7,084 bases of DNA from Planctomycetota bacterium (lineage in GTDB: Bacteria > Planctomycetota > B15-G4): assembly GCA_003644265.1 (NCBI GenBank), contig QNBX01000202.1, positions 1-7,084 on the forward strand, given 5' to 3'. A model generated the notes under the pieces. The model made no database searches. It was given only the letters and a program-made list of their open reading frames with translations, and was not told the origin of the DNA. Below are positions 1-6,726 of this stretch, in pieces. The translations under genes were made by a program, and so were the position numbers. Every line of letters starts with the position of its first letter. The first letter of the stretch is position 1.

Positions 1-533
1 ACCCCTTGGCCGTGCGCCGCAAGCTGGGCTACCTGACCGAACACAACGCGCTCTACGAGGGCATGCGCGTCGACAAGTACCTGCGCTTCGTGGGGCGCCT
101 GCGCGGGCTCTCCGGGGCGCGGTTGCGTGAGCGCCTGGACTGGGTCGCCGAGCAGTGCACCATCACCGACGTGCTGGGCAAGCGCGTGCAGCAGTGCAGC
201 AAGGGCTACCGCCAACGCATCGGCCTGTCGGCGGCGCTGCTGCACGACCCGCGGGTGATTCTGCTCGACGAGCCCACCCACGGCCTGGACCCCTTGCAGG
301 TGGTGGCCTTCCGCGACTTCATCCGCAGCCTGTCGCCGGGGCGGGCCATCCTGTTCAGCAGTCACAACCTGTCGGAGGTGGCCTCCATCAGCCAACGCCT
401 GCTGGTGATCAACCGCGGCCACCTGCTGGAGGACGCGTCGCTGGACGAACTGCGGGAGCGCTCGCAGCGCAACGGCCAGGACCTGGAGCGCACGGTGCTC
501 GAGATCGTGGCCGGTCAGGGGCAGGCCGCATGA
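1..533 (+). CDS. ABC transporter ATP-binding protein, GldA/NatA type (5'-truncated by window edge)
   Basis: This is the C-terminal part of a cytoplasmic ABC ATPase that would power the permease encoded next to it. The frame is open from the first base (first full codon at 3), so the Walker A motif and true start lie upstream; a TTG at 6 is only an internal codon. Counting from that TTG, residues 8-18 (LGYLTEHNALY) are the Q-loop region in the GldA style, with Glu in the usual Gln position. Residues 64-71 (CSKGYRQR) are the ABC signature, matching the GldA form LSKGYRQR rather than LSGGQ, with Cys replacing the first Leu. Residues 84-96 (VILLDEPTHGLDP) hold Walker B, the catalytic Glu and the D-loop, and His120 in SSHNLSEV is the switch His. 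All visible catalytic motifs are intact, so the protein is probably active. Family assignment is firm; the transported substrate is not known. Confidence 0.93.
   Translation, partial: PLAVRRKLGYLTEHNALYEGMRVDKYLRFVGRLRGLSGARLRERLDWVAEQCTITDVLGKRVQQCSKGYRQRIGLSAALLHDPRVILLDEPTHGLDPLQVVAFRDFIRSLSPGRAILFSSHNLSEVASISQRLLVINRGHLLEDASLDELRERSQRNGQDLERTVLEIVAGQGQAA
517..521 (+). promoter_or_regulatory. Ribosome binding site of the ABC-2 permease gene
   Basis: AGGGG lies inside the end of the ATPase gene, 8 bases before the ATG at 530. It supports that ATG over the much earlier in-frame ATG at 155, and would allow coupled translation with the upstream gene. Confidence 0.5.
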
Positions 534-1291
534 GCGATCGACCCGCCAGCGTGGGGCCCCTCGAGGGCGTGCTGGTCATCGCCGGGCGCGAGCTGGGCAA
601 CTACGTCGACAGCAAGATCGCTTACGTCTACGCGGTGGCCTTCGTGGTGCTGGCCAACTCGATCTTCATGAACGAGTTCTTCCTGACCGGCACCGTCGAC
701 ATGAGCGGCTTCTTCGATCTCATGCCGCTGCTGCTGCCGGTCTTTCTGCCCGCCGTGACCATGCGGCTGTGGGCCGAGGAGCGTAAGCAGCGCACCATCG
801 AGATGCTGCTCACCATGCCCATCCGGCCCGGGCAGGCGGTGCTGGGCAAGTACCTGGCGGCGCTGGCGCTGTTCGGGCTGTTCCTGCTGGGCTCGCTGCC
901 CATCGCGGTGATGCTGTTTGCCCTGGGTGATCCCGATCCGGGCCTGATCTTCAGCGGCTACCTGGGCGTGTTCCTGTTCGGGGCCATGCTGCTGGCGCTG
1001 GGCACCTTCCTGTCGGCTCTCAGCTCCGATCAGATCGTGGCCTTTGTCACCACCACAGTGGCGGGCTTCCTGTTGGTGCTCAGCGGGGACGACCGCGTGG
1101 TGGCCGTGCTCGACGGCCTGTTCCCCGGGGCCGAGCTGGGCACACGCGTGTACGAGTCCTTCTCCAGCGCACCGCACTTCGACGCCTTTGTGCGCGGCGT
1201 GGTGGGGCTGCCCGCGCTGGTGTACTTCACGGGCCTGTCCGCGCTGTTCCTCTGGATCTGCGCCCTGGTGCTGGAGCGCCAGCGGCAATGA
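530..1291 (+). CDS. ABC-2 type permease, GldF/NosY-like
   Basis: A 253-residue integral inner-membrane protein, the likely membrane partner of the ATPase just upstream. The start is the ATG overlapping the upstream stop (ATGA, 530-533); the frame stays open to 155, but that extension is Arg/Pro-rich shadow sequence under the ATPase gene. About six hydrophobic segments are visible near residues 28-46, 60-79, 106-129, 140-163, 168-185 and 225-247. Residues 78-110 (MRLWAEERKQRTIEMLLTMP followed by IRPGQAVLGKYLA) form the loop conserved in ABC-2 permeases of the GldF/NosY group, where charged residues and the GK pair precede the third helix. Length matches the family (about 240-280). The gene overlaps the next one by ATGA at 1288-1291, so ATPase, permease and GldG-like protein are probably translated together. 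GldF takes part in gliding in Bacteroidetes; I infer only a related complex here, not gliding. Confidence 0.92.
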   Translation: MSDRPASVGPLEGVLVIAGRELGNYVDSKIAYVYAVAFVVLANSIFMNEFFLTGTVDMSGFFDLMPLLLPVFLPAVTMRLWAEERKQRTIEMLLTMPIRPGQAVLGKYLAALALFGLFLLGSLPIAVMLFALGDPDPGLIFSGYLGVFLFGAMLLALGTFLSALSSDQIVAFVTTTVAGFLLVLSGDDRVVAVLDGLFPGAELGTRVYESFSSAPHFDAFVRGVVGLPALVYFTGLSALFLWICALVLERQRQ

Positions 1292-4200
1292 GGCGGCCCG
1301 GGTTGCCCGACGCGGCGCTCAACCTGGCCCTGGGGCTGGCGCTGGTGCTGGCCGCCGTGGGGCTCAGCGAGCATCTGCGCGGCGCGCGCCTCGAGCTGGG
1401 GCGCACGCGCCTGGTGCGCCTGGACGACGAGCTGGCCAAGCGCCTCGCGTCCCTACGCGACCGCGTCGAGATCACCTACTACGTCAGCCCGCGCGAGCAG
1501 ATGCCCAGCCACATGCGCCGGGTGGAGAGCGAGGTCACGGGCATGCTGGAGGCCATGGCGGCGGCCTCCGGGGGCCGGCTCGACTACCAGATCGTGGACC
1601 CGACCAGCGACCCGGAGCTGGTCACGTTCGCCGCCCGCCGCAAGGTCGCGCCGGTGCGCGTGCGCTCGGTGTCGCGCGACGCCTGGACCGAACAGGAACT
1701 CTGGTCCACCCTGACCATCTCCCACGGCCCGCGCCCGCCCGCCGTGATCAGTGGCCTGGGGCCCGAGCACCTGCCGCGCCTGCAGGCTTTGATCATGGCG
1801 CACCTGGCCGAGCTGGCCGAGCCCTCGTCGGCGGTGTTTGCCCTGGCGGCGCCCCGCAGCGGCTACGAGCTGGTGCGCGCCGAGTTGGCCCAGCGCGGCC
1901 GCGTGATCGACGTCGACCTCTCCAGCGGCGAGGCCCTGCCCGAACAGGCCGACCTGCTGGTGTGGCTGGCGCCCGGCGCCGTGGACGCCGCCACGCTGCG
2001 GCGCATCGACGCCTTCCTGGAGCGCGGGCGCTCGCTGATCGTGGCGGGCTCGGAGCTCGAGGCGCAGCTGTTGCAGAGCGGCGACGCGCCCCGGCTGGTG
2101 CTGGCACCCACGGGCTTCGAGGCCCAGGCCCTGTGGGGGCACTTTGGGCTCACGGCCGCGGGCGACCTGTTGCTGGACACCCGCAGCCGCGCGCTGGACG
2201 GCCCCGCGGGCGAGCGCTCCATCCCCGCGCTCTATCGCATCACCTGCATCGCCAACAACCAGGACTTCCAGAAGCTGGCCTACGATTGCAACGCCACGCT
2301 GCTGTTCGAGGCGCCCGGTGCCTTGCACGCCGACGCCCAGGCCCTGGCCGAGCGCGGCTGGCGCGCCGACGTGCTGGCCACCAGCAGCGAGATGGCCTGG
2401 GCCCGCGCTTGGGATGGCGCGCCCATCCCGCTCGACGAGCTCCCGGCCAAGACCGGCGATCAGCGGCCCAAGGAGCCGCTGGTGGTCTGGTTGCGCCACG
2501 TCGACCCCTGGCGCGGGCAGGTGGCGGCCCTCGCGGCCGACACGCCCTTCCGTGACCAGAACTTCGCCCTGAGCGGCACCGGCCACGCGCGCCTGCTGTC
2601 GGTGCTGCTGGACACCCTGGCCTCGCCCGCGCGGCGAGTGCAGGCTCGCGCGGAGATCCGCCGGGCCGACCCGCTGCCGCCGCTCGACCCGGGCCAGCGC
2701 GTGGGCTGGCGCGCGTTCACCGTGCTGCTCTTGCCGCTGGGTCTGGCGTTGGTGGCCTGGAGACGCCGCGCCGTTGGCCGGCCGCGCGCGCGGGATGCAG
2801 GCAGAGCCTGGTCGGGGCTGGTGCTGCGAGGCGTGCTGGGCCTCGCCGTGGTGGCGCTGGTGGCAGCCGCGCTGCCCGCGCGCGTCGACCTCACGGCGGA
2901 CGGACGCAACCTGCTGCACCCCGTCACCGTGTCCCAGGCCACGGCGGCGGCTCAGCAGGGTCCCCTGAGCCTGGAGCTGATCTTCAGCGGGCCCGGGCGC
3001 CTGCCGCCCAGCCTGCGCGCGGCCGTGCGCAGGCTGTCGGGCCTGGCGCGCGACCTGGGCTTGGCCGCGCCGCAGCTCGAGGTCGTGCGCGTGCGCCCCG
3101 AAGAGCTGGACGAGGCCGGCCGCGAGGCGTTGCGCGAGCGCGGCGTGCACCCGATCAAGCTGGCCAGTCACGACGAGGAGTCCACCACCGTGCGGCAGGT
3201 CTGGAGCGCGGCGCTGCTCTCCGCCGGCCAGCGCACGGAGCTGCTGCCCTTCGCCGACGAGGACGCTTTTGAGCACGCCGAGTTCCGGCTGGCGTTCGCG
3301 CTCTGGCGCCTGGCAACGGGGCGCCGCCCGCTGGTGGCCGTAGCCGCGGACAACCCGCGCCTGTCCGCCGCCGAGGCTCACGAGGAGTTCCAGAAGAAGG
3401 GCCTGATCGCGCCCACCGGCACCGACGTCTACGCCCTCGCGCGTCAGGCCCTGGAGCGCGTCGACTTCGAGACCCTGCGCCTCGACCCGCGCGACGCGGG
3501 CGTGAGCCTGCCCGCGGACCGGGAGATCGGCGCGCTGATCTGGCTCCAGCCGCGCCGCTCCGTGACGCGCATGCTCTCGCTCATGGTCGAGCACCTGTAC
3601 CGCGGCGGCAAGGCGCTGCTGGCGGTGCAGCACTTCAACATCCAGGCGCGGCAGTACAAGGGACGCGGCTTCGACTTCGTGTACTGGCCCCAACCCCAGG
3701 CGCCCGACCTGGAGCAGCTCTGGCTGCCGGACCTTGGCGTGCAACTCGTGCGCGAGGTGCTCTTCGACAAGCTCAACTTGCCCATCGACGACCAGGCCCA
3801 GATCGCGGGCAAGGACCGGCGCGACTTCCAGTCCATGCAGGTCTCGCTGCCGTTCATCATCCGCGCGGTGGGGGCGGGCTTTGCGTCCGATTCGCCCATC
3901 ACCGCCGGTTTGGGAGACCAGGCCTTCATCTGGGGCTGCTACATGCGGCTCGACCAGCAGCGCCTCGCGCAGCTGGGCCTGGTGGCCAAGGTGCTCATGT
4001 CGACCTCGGAGCAGGCCTGGAGCTACCTCTGGTCCGGCGGTTGGCTGCCGCAGGAGGTCCTGGCGGGGCCGCCCCTGGGCGCAGACGGCGAGCCGCAGTG
4101 GCTGGGGCGCGTGGCCCTGGCGATCGACCTGAGCGGGCAGTTCCCCTGGCCGCAGTTCGACTTTGAGCGCGGACCGTCGACCAGGGAGCAGGGGCCGTCG

Positions 4201-4533
4201 CCTTACCCGGTGGATGAGCCCTTGGATCAGGCCGCGCCCGGGCGCCTGGTGCTGTTGGGCTCGTCCGAGGTCTTCAAGAACCGCCGTCTGGTGGGCCTGC
4301 GCCCGGAGTTCCGCGGCGACCACCTGCTGCTCAACGCGGTGGCCGACCTGGTGCTCGACGACGGGCTGCCGCAGGTCATGGGGCGGCGTCACGTGTCGCG
4401 CGGCTTCGACCTGCTGGACGAGTCCACGCGCCTGCGCTGGCGTGCCACCGTGCTGCTGGCGTTTCCCCTGACGCTGCTGCTGCTGGCGCTCGGACTGGGA
4501 CTGAGCCGTCGCGTGTTCAGGTCGGGGAGCTGA
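1288..4533 (+). CDS. GldG-like ABC auxiliary protein with two tandem GldG/GIFT-type units
   Basis: A 1081-residue membrane protein of the 'ABC-type transport system involved in gliding motility, auxiliary component' family (ABC_transp_aux/GldG). Typical members are about half this size. Four hydrophobic helices are visible: residues about 10-28, 474-490, 510-529 and 1052-1072. An Arg-rich loop (491-509) and an Arg-containing tail (1074-1078) fit a topology with both N and C termini cytoplasmic and two large extracytoplasmic domains, 30-473 and 530-1051. The second unit has the family's post-helix motif VDLTADGRNLL (533-543). The halves repeat each other: residues 336-377 and 876-917 align without gaps at 15/42 identities, including VLATSSEMAW against VLMSTSEQAW; residues 220-247 and 746-773 share 8/28, including the W-L-x-P and R-G pairs. 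In GldG-type proteins the domain is thought to bind ligand or partner and lacks recognised catalytic residues. The ATG overlaps the permease stop. Family is confident; role and ligand are unknown. Confidence 0.88.
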   Translation: MRRPGLPDAALNLALGLALVLAAVGLSEHLRGARLELGRTRLVRLDDELAKRLASLRDRVEITYYVSPREQMPSHMRRVESEVTGMLEAMAAASGGRLDYQIVDPTSDPELVTFAARRKVAPVRVRSVSRDAWTEQELWSTLTISHGPRPPAVISGLGPEHLPRLQALIMAHLAELAEPSSAVFALAAPRSGYELVRAELAQRGRVIDVDLSSGEALPEQADLLVWLAPGAVDAATLRRIDAFLERGRSLIVAGSELEAQLLQSGDAPRLVLAPTGFEAQALWGHFGLTAAGDLLLDTRSRALDGPAGERSIPALYRITCIANNQDFQKLAYDCNATLLFEAPGALHADAQALAERGWRADVLATSSEMAWARAWDGAPIPLDELPAKTGDQRPKEPLVVWLRHVDPWRGQVAALAADTPFRDQNFALSGTGHARLLSVLLDTLASPARRVQARAEIRRADPLPPLDPGQRVGWRAFTVLLLPLGLALVAWRRRAVGRPRARDAGRAWSGLVLRGVLGLAVVALVAAALPARVDLTADGRNLLHPVTVSQATAAAQQGPLSLELIFSGPGRLPPSLRAAVRRLSGLARDLGLAAPQLEVVRVRPEELDEAGREALRERGVHPIKLASHDEESTTVRQVWSAALLSAGQRTELLPFADEDAFEHAEFRLAFALWRLATGRRPLVAVAADNPRLSAAEAHEEFQKKGLIAPTGTDVYALARQALERVDFETLRLDPRDAGVSLPADREIGALIWLQPRRSVTRMLSLMVEHLYRGGKALLAVQHFNIQARQYKGRGFDFVYWPQPQAPDLEQLWLPDLGVQLVREVLFDKLNLPIDDQAQIAGKDRRDFQSMQVSLPFIIRAVGAGFASDSPITAGLGDQAFIWGCYMRLDQQRLAQLGLVAKVLMSTSEQAWSYLWSGGWLPQEVLAGPPLGADGEPQWLGRVALAIDLSGQFPWPQFDFERGPSTREQGPSPYPVDEPLDQAAPGRLVLLGSSEVFKNRRLVGLRPEFRGDHLLLNAVADLVLDDGLPQVMGRRHVSRGFDLLDESTRLRWRATVLLAFPLTLLLLALGLGLSRRVFRSGS
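2293..2418 (+). other. Internal protein repeat, copy 1 (GldG unit 1)
   Basis: This encodes residues 336-377 of the GldG-like protein. It matches residues 876-917 without a gap, offset by 540 residues, with 15 of 42 identical by hand count. The best block is VLATSSEMAWARAWDG (362-377), where 8 of 16 positions match. The similarity is at protein level and old; no DNA-level repeat is apparent. Confidence 0.6.
3913..4038 (+). other. Internal protein repeat, copy 2 (GldG unit 2)
   Basis: This encodes residues 876-917, partner of residues 336-377. The core VLMSTSEQAWSYLWSG (902-917) resembles a conserved GldG-family segment of the form 'tS..aW'. Together with the earlier paired block (220-247 against 746-773, offset 526) it shows that the two halves share the same order of motifs. 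Confidence 0.6.
4524..4529 (+). promoter_or_regulatory. Ribosome binding site of the DUF4340 gene
   Basis: GGGGAG lies 7 bases before the ATG at 4537, at the very end of the GldG-like gene. It is the best-placed Shine-Dalgarno sequence among the junctions in the window and fixes the start of the DUF4340 protein. Confidence 0.65.
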
Positions 4534-4536
4534 GAC

Positions 4537-5637
4537 ATGGGCCGCGCGCTGATCATCAAGCTGGTGCTGGCGGGTCTGCTGGCCGCGTTGCTGGCGGCGG
4601 ACTCCCGCCTTGAGGCCGAAGAGCGCGCGCGCCGGGCGGTGTCCGTGCGCGTCGAGCGGCTGCTGCCCATGCAGGCCAAGAAGGACGCCATCATCGCGGC
4701 GCTGGTGCTGAAGCGCGGCCAGCGCGAGCTGCTGTATGCGCGCAGCGGCGGCGTCTGGCGCTGCCGCGATGTGTTTGGCGCGGTGGCCGACTGGCGGGCC
4801 ATTCAGGGTCTGGTGGACATGCTGCTGGACGCAGAGGGCACGCTGCAGACCGACGTGACCGAGCGCTTCGCCGACTACGGCATCGGCACCGAGCAGAGCT
4901 GGCACGTCTCGCTGCACGGCCCCGGACTGCTCAAGCAGGACGACCGGGACGTGTTCTTCGACATCGAGCTGGGCGACTCGCTGCCGACGCTGGGAGGCGG
5001 CTTCGTACGTATGGCCGGCGAGTCCGTGGTGCGCGTCATCGAGCGTGACCCGCGCGCCCTGATCAACCCGCTCGGCATGCACCCCGAGGCTACGCCGCTG
5101 CTGGACCCGCACCTGGTGCCCGGCGTCTGGCTGGCCCCCGGCGATCAGCTGAACCGGGTGCAGGTGGATCGCATCGACGGCGTGAGCTACGCGTTGGAGC
5201 TGCGCTCGCGCGAGCTCTCGCCGGAGCACCAGGCCCGGGGCGTGTCGCCCGTGCAGTGGGTGCTGGCCTTCCCCGATGGCCGCGAGCAGGTGGCCTCCCC
5301 CGACCACGCCATCGCCTACACGGTGTTCTTGTCCCTGGTGCGCTGGTCCATGGTGCTCGATCCGGACCGCGCCGAGGAGCTCGGCATGCAGCGCCTGTCC
5401 GGCCGGGTGCTGCTGGGCACCAAGCAAGCCGCGCCCATGCTGCTGGCCTTCGGACCCGCCTCCCGCGATGAGCTGGTGCCCGTGGCCAACGACTGGGCCA
5501 AGACCCTGCTGGCCGTGCCCAAGCAGGTGGGCTTGCTGTGCCTGCCGCGTCCCGAAGAGCTGCTGGACGCCGCCGGCCCCAACCCCTGGGAGCCCTGGTT
5601 GGTGGAGGCCAGCCGGGCCATGCTCGAGGCGCGTTGA
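4537..5637 (+). CDS. DUF4340 domain protein, membrane-anchored
   Basis: A 366-residue protein with one N-terminal hydrophobic helix (residues about 5-21, LIIKLVLAGLLAALLAA) and the rest polar. It is most likely anchored in the inner membrane and faces the periplasm. It fits the DUF4340 pattern: a Trp-centred strand (GGVWRCRDVF, 71-80), a helical segment of the 'ad...i..ll..l' type (84-97), and the hallmark FADYGIGTEQSWHVSLHG (111-128). Then come a strand plus Gly-rich turn (DIELGDSLPTLGGGFVRM, 142-159) and the V-x-V-I strand near 164-168. A second region of the same general type, 208-290, may be a further domain copy but is poorly conserved. DUF4340 proteins are often encoded next to GldG-type proteins, as here, where only three bases separate the two genes. 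That neighbourhood implies a shared complex. No enzymatic motif is visible and the molecular role is unknown. Confidence 0.82.
   Translation: MGRALIIKLVLAGLLAALLAADSRLEAEERARRAVSVRVERLLPMQAKKDAIIAALVLKRGQRELLYARSGGVWRCRDVFGAVADWRAIQGLVDMLLDAEGTLQTDVTERFADYGIGTEQSWHVSLHGPGLLKQDDRDVFFDIELGDSLPTLGGGFVRMAGESVVRVIERDPRALINPLGMHPEATPLLDPHLVPGVWLAPGDQLNRVQVDRIDGVSYALELRSRELSPEHQARGVSPVQWVLAFPDGREQVASPDHAIAYTVFLSLVRWSMVLDPDRAEELGMQRLSGRVLLGTKQAAPMLLAFGPASRDELVPVANDWAKTLLAVPKQVGLLCLPRPEELLDAAGPNPWEPWLVEASRAMLEAR
5626..5629 (+). promoter_or_regulatory. Weak ribosome binding site supporting the TTG start at 5634
   Basis: GAGG ends 4 bases before the TTG. This spacing is short, so coupling to termination of the upstream gene (TTGA overlap) is probably more important than the site itself. 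Confidence 0.35.
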
Positions 5638-6602
5638 ACGCCCCGCTGCCCGAGCGCCTGGAGCGGCCTGGCTTCGAGCAGGTCTGGCGCGTGCCCTGTG
5701 CGGGCGGCGTGGCCTTCGTGGCCGTGCACGCGGCCCTGGACGGGCGCGCCTTTGGCGGCATCCGCATCCGCGCCTACCCCGACGAGCGGGGGGCCCTCGA
5801 CGACGCCCTGGCCCTGGCCCGCGCCATGAGCGCCAAGCTGGTGCTGGCGGACATCCGCGGCGGTGGCGCCAAGAGCGTGCTGATGTTGCCGCCGGGGCAG
5901 CGCGCCGCGGCCGTGGCGGCCCTGGGCGCGTTCATCCAGTCGTTGCGCGGGCTCTACAACTGCGGCCCCGACCTCGGCTTCACGGCCGACGACGACGTGG
6001 TCTTGCGCGAGCAGACCGAGTACGTGGCGCCCGCGGGCATGTCCGACGCCACAGCCGCCGGGGTGGAGTCCGCCCTGCGCGCCGCCAGCCCCGAGCCCGG
6101 CCGGGTGGCCGTCCAGGGCCTGGGCACGGTGGGCCTGCCTCTGGCGCGCTCGCTGACGTCGGCGGGGGTCGACGTGGTGGCGGCCGACCTGCGCCCCCAG
6201 GACGAGCTACGCAGCGTGGCGCCCGAGCAGATCCACCGACAGGCCGTGGACGTGTTCGCGCCCTGCGCCCTGGGCGGCGTGCTCAACGCCGAGACCATTC
6301 CCGAGCTGCGCTGCCGTGTGATCTGCGGCGGGGCCAACAACCCCCTGGCCAGCGCGGCCGATGGCCTGGCCCTGCAGCGCCGGGGCATCGTGCTGGTGCC
6401 CGACGTGCTGTCCACCAGCGCCGCTGCCATCGTGGGGGCCTCCACCATCCTGGGGCAGCAGGACCGCATCCCCGAGCGGCTCGCGGCCATCGGCCCCCGG
6501 GTGGTCGAACTGCTGGCCCGGGCCCGCGCCGCCGATCTGCCCCCCTGCGAACAGGCCGCGCGCATGGCGCAACAGCGCCTGCAGGCCATGCGCGCCGGTT
6601 AG
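5634..6602 (+). CDS. Glu/Leu/Phe/Val-type amino-acid dehydrogenase, divergent
   Basis: A 322-residue cytoplasmic enzyme of the family that oxidatively deaminates amino acids to 2-oxo acids with NAD+. The TTG start overlaps the DUF4340 stop and gives an N terminus that aligns without gaps to leucine dehydrogenase; an ATG at 5538 would add only an Arg/Pro-rich shadow. The family Gly-Gly (41-42), substrate Lys68 (MSAK) and catalytic Lys80 (GGGAK instead of GGGK) fall at the same numbers as in Bacillus leucine dehydrogenase as I recall it. The catalytic Asp is Asp113 (CGPDLG). The Rossmann motif is GLGTVG (162-167), with Asp185 closing strand 2, which favours NAD+. CDIFAPCALG-like DVFAPCALGG (206-215) and GGANN (232-236) are also conserved. 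Odd points: the segment between 131 and 156 is about 14 residues short and lacks the GNPSPVT loop, and NAGG is replaced by TSAA (261-264). Family is firm; substrate is open, and reduced or altered activity is possible. Confidence 0.88.
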   Translation: MNAPLPERLERPGFEQVWRVPCAGGVAFVAVHAALDGRAFGGIRIRAYPDERGALDDALALARAMSAKLVLADIRGGGAKSVLMLPPGQRAAAVAALGAFIQSLRGLYNCGPDLGFTADDDVVLREQTEYVAPAGMSDATAAGVESALRAASPEPGRVAVQGLGTVGLPLARSLTSAGVDVVAADLRPQDELRSVAPEQIHRQAVDVFAPCALGGVLNAETIPELRCRVICGGANNPLASAADGLALQRRGIVLVPDVLSTSAAAIVGASTILGQQDRIPERLAAIGPRVVELLARARAADLPPCEQAARMAQQRLQAMRAG

Positions 6603-6678
6603 GGCCAGCTCCCGGTCCTGCCGCAGCTGCCGTCTGCGCCCGCGCGGGGCCCGCCGCTTCTCGCTTCTCTGGTGGTGC

Positions 6679-6695
6679 GCTCACGCGAAGCTCAC
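6679..6695 (+). repeat. Direct repeat of GCTCAC with 11-base period
   Basis: GCTCAC occurs at 6679-6684 and again at 6690-6695, separated by GCGAA. An 11-base period equals one helical turn and is the spacing of half-sites for OmpR/PhoB-type regulators, one of which is encoded just downstream. The bases themselves fit the enteric Pho box poorly. It may be an autoregulatory operator or chance. Confidence 0.35.
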
Positions 6696-6696
6696 A

Positions 6697-6726
6697 ATGA
6701 TGGTGTCTGCTTGCCACACCCCATGA
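6697..6726 (+). CDS. Possible leader mini-ORF 1 (9 residues)
   Basis: ATG at 6697 opens a frame encoding MMVSACHTP that stops at 6724-6726. The stop overlaps the ATG of the next mini-ORF as ATGA. A weak purine stretch (CGAAG, 6686-6690) precedes it. Nothing but position suggests it is translated; it may be chance. Confidence 0.2.
   Translation: MMVSACHTP

Noticed and set aside
155..529. N-terminal extension of the permease to an ATG at 155.
   Set aside because: The extra 125 residues are His/Arg/Gly/Pro-rich shadow of the ATPase gene, and the ATG at 530 has a good ribosome binding site and an ATGA overlap.
1044..2555. A 503-codon + strand frame over the permease end and the GldG-like gene.
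   Set aside because: The translation is dominated by Arg, Gly, Ala and Pro, typical of a shifted frame in G+C-rich DNA; the other frame carries clear family motifs.
1453..5427. A 1324-codon open frame on the minus strand, antisense to the GldG-like and DUF4340 genes.
   Set aside because: It is the mirror of strongly G/C-biased codons on the + strand. The translation is a low-complexity mix of Gln, His, Arg, Ala and Gly with no domain, and it crosses a real gene boundary.
5538..5633. Start of the dehydrogenase at the ATG at 5538.
   Set aside because: It would add 32 Arg/Gly/Pro-rich residues with no family counterpart, while the TTG at 5634 gives the expected N terminus.
6602..6618. Possible terminator hairpin after the dehydrogenase.
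   Set aside because: The stem is only five pairs with a G-T wobble, and no T-run follows.
6641..6658. GC-rich palindrome-like stretch in the intergenic region.
   Set aside because: The arms leave almost no loop, and such runs are expected by chance at this composition.
6693..6698. CACAAT as a -10 promoter element.
   Set aside because: It matches the consensus at 4 of 6 bases and no acceptable -35 lies 16-18 bases upstream, so I did not call a promoter.
5276..6700. A 474-codon + strand frame across the DUF4340 and dehydrogenase genes.
   Set aside because: It is Arg/Ala/Gly-rich without motifs and lies under two well-supported genes.
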